DNA of 64,000 nucleotides from Trichobilharzia szidati (lineage: Eukaryota > Platyhelminthes > Trematoda > Strigeidida > Schistosomatidae), in assembly GCA_944472155.2 (NCBI GenBank), contig OX235272.1, positions 12,322,354-12,386,353 on the forward strand. Direction: 5' to 3'. The translations under genes and the position numbers were made by a program. Shown piece after piece: positions 21,415 through 30,470 of the stretch. Under the pieces are notes generated by a model. It had not been told where the DNA came from and did not search any database. It worked only from the letters and a program-made list of their open reading frames with translations. Positions within the stretch are counted from its first letter, which is position 1; every line of letters starts with the position of its first letter.

Positions 21415-22330
21415 CACAATGGAAAAGAAGCATATCTTCGTTCAACTCGATTTTAAAGGTGATAGAATTGCAGGAACAGTTAACAAAAGATTGAATACCA
21501 ACCATCCTGCAGTTAATTTAGTTCCTGTTTATCGGACAAAATGCTCTTTGGTCCAATCAAAAGTCAACAGATACCTTTCTCATGTTAACAATTCCAACTG
21601 TGTATACAAAATTTACGTGCACCTACAGTAGTAGTAGTTACATCGGAAGACGGGAAGAAAGGCACACCTTCGATTTTCTGAACATGTACCAAAAAGCCTA
21701 CATCTATCTCAAGGGGGGACACGTTTACGACAGTTCCATTGCAAGTTATCTAATCAGTACGGGTCATGAGGTGGATATCACGAAATCCTTTGAAATTATC
21801 AATAAGCAATAGCTATCAAACGCCTGAAAACAGATTTATGTTTCCAGAAAGAAGCAGTTATCGGTCAGTCTTTCCTTGCCAACCTGGTAACTGGATGTCT
21901 TTACTCTCAGTCATTTGGCTACTTAATCTCCCTCCACCCCCCGCCTCTTTGATGTAACGTAACTTTGCTTGTCTCTTGTTTTTGTAACTTGACTTGGACT
22001 CACCACATTGCTAATCAATTCATGAGTTACTCATCATCTTATTCACCTCTCCTCTTCATTACCTAACTTTTTTGCCATTGTATCCAAGCTGTTTTGTTTA
22101 AAAAACTTGAACTTTCTGAATATAAGCCATAAAAGTGCACTTTTATGAGCACTGTTTATTACATTCCCAGTCTCCTGCCAACTGACATTACATAACACTT
22201 GTGAATATGTTAAAGTAGTTCTGTAAATAAGCTTAGTAACTCTTTTTAATCTGTGTGCGCCTGATGAGAGGTCAACAAAATAAACGATGCTACCGCTTTA
22301 TTCTGCTCAATCTGTTGTTCTTGTTTTATT
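21415..22330 (+). mobile_element. PLE subfamily C copy 1
   Basis: Plus-strand frames give KKHIFVQLDFKGDRIAGTVN, RTKCSLVQSKVNRYLSHVNN and NCVYKI. After a shift they give SSSYIGRREERH and STGHEVDITKSFEIINKQ. This is a decayed GIY-YIG nuclease of a subfamily shared with 25190-26055. The 3' region ends near GATGAGAGGTCAACAAAATA (about 22262-22281). Confidence 0.65.
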
Positions 22331-22779
22331 CATATTATCTACTACTTGGGTCATACTACTTCACACTGTATCATTCATTATACCTGATCGCGTCTATTTT
22401 TATTTTTAAGCCCGACTATTGTGTACTCTTTTTATTTCAGGCTGTTGGAAAGTTGGACACATTTAGAAGTGAAGACTGTCGGAAACAATCATTGGAAATG
22501 CACAAAAGCAGTAGAATTTCACGTGCTGGACTATTTGGTCATGGGATACAACGTACTGGAGAATGTGCTTAAAACACTATATACTATACTCTCCTATAAC
22601 ACAAGACCACTACTTTTAATTAGGCAACCGGAATATCATACACTCTGTTGGAAAACTGCGAATCGTTCATCTTAAAGACATATGTGTTTTTATGGAAAAT
22701 ATAATCCCTACTATGCATGCTTATGTGTCTTCACTATTATTAGTATTAGAACTAAGCACACTAATTTCTATTAGATAGT

Positions 22780-22950
22780 TGGAGGCAATCGGCCACAGGA
22801 AGCCTTGGACCTAGGTTTCGTGCTAGTTGGCACTCATCAGCAAGGCGTATCTGCAACCTTGAAGGAACTCATGTCCCTTCTGAGATTCAAACCCGCGTCA
22901 CCCAGTGAGTACTGCAGTCAGAGACGTTACTACTGAGCTCAGTGGAAAAG
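22780..22950 (-). mobile_element. SINE-B copy 2 (pol III head plus hammerhead), most complete
   Basis: On the minus strand, CTGAGCTCAGTAGTAACG resembles an A box, and GGTTTGAATC, about 50 nt on, a B box. The intact-looking hammerhead and the 3' end CGATTGCCTCCAACTATC follow. The layout is that of a tRNA-derived SINE carrying a ribozyme. Related copies lie at 8362 and 59190. Confidence 0.65.
22802..22846 (-). ncRNA. Hammerhead ribozyme, intact-looking core (SINE-B2)
   Basis: Helix I is GCCUUG/CAAGGC. The core box is CUGAUGAG. Helix II is GUGC/GCAC with loop CAACUA. GAAAC is followed by palindromic CCUAGG and GUC at the cleavage site. It differs from the 8389-8433 copy only in the helix II loop. 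Confidence 0.75.
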
Positions 22951-22954
22951 ATTA

Positions 22955-23700
22955 GTCATACGGAAGAACAATAGAGTTTCGATGGATGATATGATAAATC
23001 ACAAAGGGTGAATGCATCTGCCCCAGCCATCACCGAGAATGAATCTGAGCCATTTCACCGATTGTCTACAGCATTCATTGATTCTTACCAAATCGAGGAC
23101 CCCAAATAGACAGCGGTTTACACTTCTTTACGTGGCTGGTTTAAACTAACTGTTGTGGATTTCATTGACTGATGAGACCAAATTTTGGTTTGACCACCAC
23201 TAGCTAACTCTTTTTCAACCTGATCCTATGTCAGCTAACATTGACCGTGGATAGAGGAAGGCGATGGCTGGGCATGCGCGACACACGTCCTAACCATCTC
23301 AATAGATATAACTTCACGACCTCGTCCATTGATTTCCCCTCCTTACCTAGCACTCGACCAAAAGCCGAACCTCAATATTGCTCACCTTAACATGAGAGAT
23401 AGAACACAGACACCTGTGATCAAAGACAGCTAGGCTTTACATTCACTTCTTCCACTTTCAATAGCCATGTCTCACAGTCACAGCCATAAAGGAGGAGGAC
23501 AGAGCAAACTCCTGAGCAGTAGACACACCCTTTGGTCGACAGTCGTCTGACTGAATACCACGTCTACTAAGCCAGAGATGGCGTTAACTGGCGTGTGACA
23601 AACAAGCCTTCTTCTATCCGTGCTGAGATTTCGTCAGTGATCAACCCACTGGTGTTTGGTCTGATGCAACTCCCCAAATAATTGAAGTGTATGTTTATCT
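22955..23700 (-). mobile_element. RTE-2 LINE fragment
   Basis: The reverse strand matches the RTE-2 region from GSCIRPNTSGLI-like through RRSTVDQRVCLLRSL-like and the GWKRVS...TKIWSHQ segment to the start of the 3' UTR. All frames are broken. It lies just downstream of TMX2. Confidence 0.6.
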
Positions 23701-24062
23701 CACTTTTGTGACAATCTCTTTACACTCTTAATTTCTTACAGAAGAGAACACATCAAGATAGTTAATATTTGTCTTTTATTAGAAAGTCTACTATATATGT
23801 ATATATGAAAATATTCGAGGTAAATTAATTTAATCATACATAGAAAAAAGTAACGTGTACACAATGCGAAAGAATTGAAAATAAACAACTGAAAAGTTAC
23901 TTACTAGAGCTAATGACATGCTTTAGCCTGTGCAGAAACAGTCCAATATTATATCGTATTATGTAATATCATATCATATGATCAGAAAGACTAGAGAAGA
24001 AATATACCTAACATAACAGTAGTGTAGTCATGTTTGCATATATATATATATATATACTTTTA
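23701..24062 (-). other. TMX2 3' flank / putative 3' UTR
   Basis: No coding signal. TTTATT at 23775-23780 reads AATAAA on the minus strand about 285 nt after the TMX2 stop and is a plausible poly(A) signal. A TA microsatellite lies at 24039-24055. Confidence 0.35.
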
Positions 24063-24893
24063 TCACAAGTTCTTCTTATCCTCATCTGATGAATTAGCCG
24101 TCGTCTTACATTGATTCGCTACTACTGTACCAGATTTCGTTTTTTGACTAGTGTATATATCATTCAATGAAAAAGCACTGATTATATTTTCCCATGTGAA
24201 AATGAACTTCTGGATAGCTTTTTTCGATGTATTTATGATAGCTGGTCGTCTTGTCAACTCACGACCTTGACGGAATAGAATAAGCGTAGGCAGTTGTTTC
24301 GACCAACTCGATGTATCAATATTATACTTGACACTAATATCTGGATATCGAATCACATCGAGTTTACCAAATTTCAACAAATCTGAACCGTATTCTTCAG
24401 ATAATTCAGCAAATATCGGCTGTAACTTGGTGCATGCAGGTGACCAGATTGTATAGAAGGCGATAAGCCATGTTACTTTTGGATTACCATGAATAACTTC
24501 TTTCTCGAAAGTAGTATCACGTAAGTACATCACTTTATCAGGTCCATTGTATACAGGTTGTTGTAAAAAGCAACCCTGTATTAACCATAGAATACCATAA
24601 CAAACAGAATAAGCAACATTTTGTTTCCAAAACATTAAAAGATTAATCACTTTAGCAAACATATAAAAGTGGGCAAGATAATCAGGGATAGAAAATTGAC
24701 GCTTATTCCGTAAGGCAACAAAACTTCCTAAACATATTAGCAATTCATATTCTTGCAAGTCAATATGACAATCTTCATACATCCATGTACAAAACACTGG
24801 TACAGTTTTTGTAATGAAAAATAGAATACTTAAGAACATATTGACAATATAGTAGGGATGAAGCAATTGTTTTAAATCCCGTTTGTGTTTCAT
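24063..24893 (-). CDS. TMX2: Thioredoxin-related transmembrane protein 2 (TMX2-like)
   Basis: A 276-residue multi-pass ER membrane protein with a thioredoxin-like domain. Membrane-like segments lie at about residues 13-29, 50-61, 73-88 and 92-111, followed by the thioredoxin fold at about 120-240. It has the family signatures FYTIWSPAC (146-154), FGKLDV, IRYPDISVKY and the cis-proline loop KQLPTLILF (199-207), then RRPAI. Human TMX2 has an SNDC active site; here it is SPAC, so the N-terminal cysteine is absent and disulfide exchange is doubtful. The C-terminus KKNL fits the dilysine KKXX ER-retrieval signal (human ends KKDK). Vertebrate TMX2 extends about 20 residues further at the N-terminus. 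A splice-acceptor-like tract touches the ATG, so either an upstream exon or a spliced leader may precede it. Human TMX2 is implicated in redox state and ER-mitochondria contact; that role is inferred here. Confidence 0.88.
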   Translation of the reverse strand: MKHKRDLKQLLHPYYIVNMFLSILFFITKTVPVFCTWMYEDCHIDLQEYELLICLGSFVALRNKRQFSIPDYLAHFYMFAKVINLLMFWKQNVAYSVCYGILWLIQGCFLQQPVYNGPDKVMYLRDTTFEKEVIHGNPKVTWLIAFYTIWSPACTKLQPIFAELSEEYGSDLLKFGKLDVIRYPDISVKYNIDTSSWSKQLPTLILFRQGRELTRRPAIINTSKKAIQKFIFTWENIISAFSLNDIYTSQKTKSGTVVANQCKTTANSSDEDKKNL

Positions 24894-24920
24894 CTATAAA
24901 AGCAGAAAGAAAGAATTACA
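24894..24920 (-). promoter_or_regulatory. Splice acceptor abutting the TMX2 ATG
   Basis: On the minus strand a pyrimidine tract (TTCTTTCTTTCTGCTTTTATAG) ends in AG directly before the ATG. It suits a cis acceptor from an unseen 5' exon, or a spliced-leader trans-splice site. Schistosomes use trans-splicing, and their leader ends in AUG. Confidence 0.6.
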
Positions 24921-24949
24921 TTATAAACACAGCATAACCAAAAAAACAA

Positions 24950-25125
24950 CAATGATAATGGAGTCCATAATGGTTAAGATTTTATTTTGATAAATCACAC
25001 AGTGTTGTACAGTTATATTAACTGATGACGTTTCGAGCACAATCTATTGCTCATAATCATATCAAGTTGATATATATATATATATATATACTCTACCACA
25101 GTGCCCAAGTTTTATACTTATATTG
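24950..25125 (-). mobile_element. PLE-B terminal repeat (solo), with hammerhead
   Basis: Reading the minus strand from 25125, the terminal motif AAACTTGGGCACTGTGGTAG, a TA microsatellite and a hammerhead are followed by the end TCACACAGTGTTGTAC / TGATTTATCAAAATAAAATC. The same pieces recur at 40760-41190, 49016-49140 and 60085-60500, with no coding part here. Confidence 0.55.
25022..25065 (-). ncRNA. PLE-type minimal hammerhead ribozyme
   Basis: Minus-strand RNA: helix I UUGAU/AUCAG, a first box AUGAUUAUGAG (canonical CUGAUGAG with a 3-nt expansion and first C as A), and helix II GAGC/GCUC with a 10-nt loop. These are followed by CGAAACGUC, whose ACGU is self-complementary and would form helix III only in a dimer. 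Minimal dimer-type hammerheads are known from PLE terminal repeats. Alternative pairing of the core box is possible. Confidence 0.5.
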
Positions 25126-25189
25126 ATAATGGAGTCGTTATAAATTAGATTAATAATACTGAGGATGGTATTTCCACTTGTCTTTTTAC

Positions 25190-26055
25190 TTCAAACCAGT
25201 TAGTATGAAAATGCTTGACTTGTCTTTGTAAAAATCCACAAAAGTCGACAGATACCCTTCTCACGTGAACAACTCCAACTGTATACAAATTTACGTGTAT
25301 CTGTTGGAGGAGTTACATTGGGAGGCCACAGAAAGGAGAGCCAACCTTCGATTCCCTGAACATGTACCGGAAAGCCTTCGGCCCAAGGGAACAAACCCTT
25401 ACATAGTTCCATTGCCAAGCATCTTGATATGAATCCTGAGGTGAGGTGGAAATCACGGATTCCTTTAAAATTATCAATACACAAAAAAGCTCAATTCTCC
25501 TCAAGTTTGTCGAAGTAATGTCATTCAAGCGCCTGAAACGCGATTTAAGCGTGTTCAGAGAGAAGCAAATATCAGTCTTTCCTTGCCAATCTGGTAACTC
25601 GATGTCTTTATTCCCTCTCTCTCTCATTTGATTACGCAACCTTTGGCTTTAACCTCACTCCCCTGATATAGTGTAACTTTGCTTGCCTCTTGTTTCTATG
25701 ATTTCAGTCGAACTAAGTAAACTGTCATCCAATTTATTAGTTACTCATCATCTTACATACCTCTCGTTTCTATTACATAAATTCTTTACCAGTTTATACA
25801 TACATTTACTTCGTCCAAACTTGAACTCCCAGTGTAAAATCTATGTAAGTGTAATTTTCTGAGCGCTGTTCACTAAGTTCGGGACTACCTCTCAACTAAC
25901 ATCTAAAATTTGCAAGTATGTTAAGACTTGTCTGTACATGAACTTAATAATAATAATCTATTTAGGCTGTAAGCTAAGCTGATGAGAAGCCAACGAAATA
26001 AATGATGATACCACATTATTCTGCAGAAACTATTGTCCTTGCTTTATTCAAATTG
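25190..26055 (+). mobile_element. PLE subfamily C copy 2
   Basis: Broken plus-strand frames encode KVDRYPSHVNNSNC, SYIGRPQ, ITDSFKIINTQKSSI and LLKFVEVMSFKRLKRDLSVF, the nuclease C-terminus homologous to 21415-22330. The 3' UTR ends at GCTGATGAGAAGCCAACG / AAATAAATGATG near 25977-26010. That end resembles the conserved boxes of a hammerhead with almost no helix II. Confidence 0.6.
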
Positions 26056-27030
26056 ATCATAAGTTTATGATAACATTACTACGAGAGAAATGCACTTCAT
26101 ACAACTATGTCAGAAATAATTCCTGTCCATTCGAATTATCCGTTGGACGATCGAATGTACTGACTAATTCGAGGGCTGTCGAAGTAACATCACTAATGAT
26201 GACGATGACAAAAGTTGACAAAAATGATCAATAGAGACGTAAATTAACAAATACTCAGGACAACGGTTGTCAGGAGATACAACTATACCATTCATGGAGA
26301 ACTCAAATAAGTTCATTTCATACTAAAATCTGCATTGAAGATGTTGTCTAGAAGACAACGAAAGCTTCGCAATTAAATTAACCACCTCAGAGAACACACA
26401 ACTAAATCGAAAAGTAGCAAATCTCAGAAAGAGGACAAAAGGGTTTTTCAAACCTTGTCAGCCTCCGTCACCTTAGTGCAGACATCATATTTTAACTAAC
26501 CATCAAAAAGCTTGAACAAGACATAACAATTGACCGTCTTACTTTAGGCTGTGAGAAGGCTACCGAAAGTAGATATGAAAAGATAACTAGTTTTCCTTCA
26601 ACGGTGTATTTATTCATTGGCTCGCATCAAGTGGAGCAAAACGTTAATATTGAAATCAGATAGTGTTTCGTAAGAAGAGCATATCAATCGATGGGACTGC
26701 AAACATCCAGCAACTGGACTCATCACTAGGCATGCAGAGTCACCGCTCTCCTAGACGACCAATACTGGCTGAAGAATTACTTGAAGAAGAGCTAGGCCTG
26801 CTTAGTTCAAAAATTGAAGATAAACGCATCACCTGACTGTCAACCTGAGCTATCTAGGCCGCTTTACTGGAATTATGTCTCTTGATGAAGTCATTTTAGT
26901 TCATTCACAACGAAGTAGATCAATTCACCCCTTATCTCTCAGATTGAGAATGACCTAACCAAAAACCGCTACACTGTTATTACCCGACAAGTCTAGGTCT
27001 CAATGATCCAACGAGCTACACCGGCTAGAA
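26056..27030 (+). other. Decayed region, probable PLE-B remnants
   Basis: About 26335-26400 (GAAGATGTTGTCTAGAAGAC, GAAAGCTTCGCAATTAAATT, CTCAGAGAACACA) resembles PLE-B termini. Downstream, broken frames such as YEKITSFPSTVYLF may be 5' coding debris. No gene is supported. Confidence 0.3.
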
Positions 27031-27360
27031 CGAATGTTTCTGCAGGTTGTACCATGCCACAAAAGTTGTAAGGATAGCGGTTAGACTAAAGGTAGTTACT
27101 GTCACAGTGTAAGTTGCTCACATTACAGTGCGAGTATGAGAGCGAATACGGACATAAAAGCAGTCAAGTGTTCCCCTAAGTTGAACAGCTATGCTGTCAG
27201 TCCACTTTGGGGAGGGAAAGGTTGAAAAAAGTTAGACCCAAAAACTGCACATCCACAACCACCCTGTAATGGTAAAATATTAATGAGGGAACAACCTAAA
27301 AAACACTTCATATGGGCTGTGGCCGACCTTAAGCAGTTGTCTCCTAGGTTCGGCGGTAAC
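27031..27360 (-). repeat. Repeat D, diverged pieces
   Basis: 27035-27100 is a reverse-strand copy of the D module (TACCATGCCAC, GGATAGCGGTTAGAC). 27255-27350 resembles the longer D segment (GGCCGACCTTAAGCAGTTGT; compare 51010-51070). Confidence 0.45.
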
Positions 27361-29194
27361 GCAACACTAAATCTATTTTTGTTTGAGGTATTTCAAGAAT
27401 AAATCAATTTCTTCAAAGTGTGCGGCCGGAGAGTGATAACATCCAATGCACTGATAAGTACACAAACCTTCCTTGAAATTATTTCCCCCGCGTTACATTT
27501 CTGTCTTAATTTTGTGCAGCAACTTGAAATCACCATGTTTGTATAATCTTCTACTTTAATTAGTCCTTTTTCTATCCCATATATTTACTGAGTACTTATG
27601 TACTACAACTGCGGCAATACTTACGTGTTTCCTTTCTTCAACTTTAAACAAATATATGACAAAGTACTAGTTCTAATTGGAAGATTGTAAAATAATAAAG
27701 CCAGGCGTCCAGCAGGTGCTTTCCGGGAGAATAGCCTCTTTCCAGTTTCTCAGACCCAGTCAATTTCCATGACTGATGCTTTAAAAAGGTATGACTAATG
27801 GGAATCGGAAGACTATGTTGGGAAACTTCAAGTTAGAACATTTGCATTCACACCCCCCTGAATTCTTGTGCAAGGAACAAGTATATTTGCAAGGTCCTTC
27901 ATATCCTGTTGTTAGTTGATGTTTGCAAATTCACCACTCAACCGGCATGAAAGGTTCGGAGTGTATTCAGTGGTTATGCATGTCACCAATCAAAGGCAGC
28001 AATAATCCTTGTTAAATCCATCTCCTAGACCGATGTGGATGTCCCCTTATCCAGTTGACATTCACTACTACCGCACGACATCTGAAAAGCTAATTCCACA
28101 TAAAAATCTACGCACTTATCTACAAACATACTGTGTGACACAAACTCTTCTGTAATTATGCCAATTAAGATTTCTTTCAAGGGACTTTAAAACTTTGGGT
28201 ACTATGCAATTAACTATGTTTGTAAATCATATACGGTGAACAGGAAGAATCACTAGCCTGGAGAGGGATGTATTAAAATTAACTTCTGATGGTCATAAAT
28301 AACTGTTAGGCTGAAAAACAACAAACTAATCTTAATCTAAGTCCCAGTACTAAGCAATACAATTTATGTTTTCAGTTTGACAAAGACTTTCGGACACTGG
28401 CATACATATTCAACTAACCATGGTGTCTGGTCCATTGATTTCTCACTATTGTTAAAAATGACTGGCGATGCGTGTCTTAATTACAATGAATCAATGACCA
28501 TGATGGTGTTAATTGAGAACGGATTTCCAGAAGCTTGAAATATCCCTGTAAAAACTAGTGCAAAGTATTAGGCTCCTTGCACAACTCAAAAACAATATGG
28601 TGACAATGGTTAACATATACGTTTGCATTATTAGCTGCTGATCACATCTTCAGTCTGATAGAGGCGCAAAGGCAGTTGTAAAGAATGTGCAGTTCACCAG
28701 ACGTCTCATAATTCGGTTAAACACTTGTTTGTTTCCTAAGACAATCGTCCAAACTACCATCCGACTTAAAAAGTCCCAAATAAAAGGTCGGCACTGTCAT
28801 GCTGTAGATGTGAGCATTTATCAAACGGTTGCTTTTTCATACCAAACAACAACAGACGTAAAAATGACTTCTAGTTCTTTTACTTACACTACTTCACTAG
28901 CTGCTGAGCTGAAAATAAGCATGACACTTACAAATTTTATATTCACTGACTTTACAGAGGTATAGCACAAGAAATATAATTAAAAAATTCAAACATTATG
29001 CGATGTCTTAGCTGTACACACTTACTTTCAGGAATTAGAGTTTTACGTTAAGATGGTCGTGACCTACAAAATCAGGGTGGGCGCGTGAGTGATTCTGTTT
29101 CAATGGTAGAATGTTAGTTAGCCATGAATGCTAAAGATGACGGCTACCAAATGATCTTGATTCAGGTTCAGATTATAAGGATAGAAGGCTCTTG
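27361..29194. other. No gene recognised
   Basis: The longest frame (28687-28965 plus, 92 codons, Thr/Ser-rich) has no recognisable domain. A short TTCAATGGTAGAATG near 29099 resembles the tRNA-Gly A-box region. Nothing else is supported. Confidence 0.4.
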
Positions 29195-30008
29195 TTGCCC
29201 ATGTTAATCCTCGCTATATATATCTTTGCAGAGATCCAGTTTCTCTTTGAAAGCGTTCACCGATGGAGCTGTTACAACTGAATCAGGTAAGGAGTTCCAG
29301 TCGTTGACCACTCTGTGAGAGAATCTAAACTCCAAACGTACTTTATTCGACCTCGATTTGACCAACTTCTTCTGGTGACCCCATAAATGTATCCCAAAGG
29401 GGGAGAAAAGGTTTGAAAGGTCAATCCCTAAATCACCCTTGAATATACGGTAAGCCAAAATTAAGTCGCCTCTCCTCCTTCGGTATGATAATGGGAAGAG
29501 ATTTAAATGCTCCATCCTCATGTCATAAGGAAGGTGTGAGATACCACTAACTAAATTCATTCCTTCCCTCTGTACTCTTTCCAGGGTTTGTGCCTCCTTT
29601 TTGAAGCATGGACTCGCCGCTTGTATGCAGTACTCTAGATGAGGCCTGACATATGTTGTGTAGAGTATTTGGAACATGCCCTCATCTAATCGTTTGAAAG
29701 CCCTTCGAAGTGCTCATAGCATTGGAAAAGCCTTAGCTGCGGCTCGATTACAGTTTGCCGTTGTTTTTAAGTCATGGCTTACAATAATTCCTAAGTCCTT
29801 TTGTTCCCTAACATCTGGCAGTTCTGTGTCCCCCATGGAGTAGGAAGTGTAAGACTTCTGATCTAGGTGCATTACCGCGCTTTTGTTGGAATTAATTTCC
29901 GGACTCCAAAGGTTAGCCCATTTGGCTAATTTGTCTAGATCGTTTTGTAGTACCAACCTATCATCGCTACTATTTACGGTTTTCCATATCTTAATATCGT
30001 CCGCCTAG
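29195..30008 (-). pseudogene. CR1-like LINE ORF2, 3' part (RT motif C to C-terminus)
   Basis: The minus strand opens at 30008 with ADDIKIWKTVNSSDDRLVLQ, i.e. reverse transcriptase motif C with its first residue cut off. It continues DLDKLAKWANLWSPEINSNK and LPDVREQKDLGIIVSHDLK to a stop near 29714. After a shift it reads LYTTYVRPHLEYCIQAASPC, LERVQREGMNLVSGI, RRRRGDLILAYRIFKGDLG and FRFSHRVVNDWNSLPDSVV, ending at 29204. This C-terminal layout is typical of CR1/Jockey-type LINEs. It may be the missing 3' half of the element at 36372-39232: only about 35 codons, between the GVPQG-type motif and motif C, are absent from both. Confidence 0.65.
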
Positions 30009-30021
30009 CAACGCACATAAC

Positions 30022-30465
30022 TTGGGAATGCAACGTAGAATGGATCATCAGGATATGTGGAGCACTAAACGGGACTCATATAGGCACCATATTAATGAAT
30101 ATTCTCGTCCAAACTCCCACACTATCTATGTTAAACCTCAGCAACATAATGAGTATAGATCGACACTTGACCCTCTCAACAACTTCACTCACACATGTGA
30201 TGTGAGCCAATATGCATACGACTATGAAAGACCCATGAGGTACAACTACCAAGGTAATCATAACACAGGGTACCTAGGTCAAGCAAACTATATATCACCA
30301 GTAAATGAACGCAGATGCCCACCCATGGATGCTAAAAGTCAAAACATGCGACAGGATTATTTTCGTATGCAGCAAACAATAGCCCCACTCGCTGCACAAT
30401 TCATCCAGGAAATAGTACACACACTGACACTGTCTCACCTCAGAGCCCCTCCAAACATAACGTAG
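30022..30465 (+). CDS. Putative ORF1 of the plus-strand CR1-like LINE (partial)
   Basis: 147 codons rich in Tyr, His, Asn and Gln (for example YDYERPMRYNYQGNHNTGY), with no motif I recognise. It ends 5 nt before the ORF2 frame opens, which fits an ORF1/ORF2 arrangement. It may be only the end of ORF1, since the element is cut on the left. No host function is suggested. Confidence 0.4.
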   Translation: MGMQRRMDHQDMWSTKRDSYRHHINEYSRPNSHTIYVKPQQHNEYRSTLDPLNNFTHTCDVSQYAYDYERPMRYNYQGNHNTGYLGQANYISPVNERRCPPMDAKSQNMRQDYFRMQQTIAPLAAQFIQEIVHTLTLSHLRAPPNIT

Positions 30466-30470
30466 GGATA

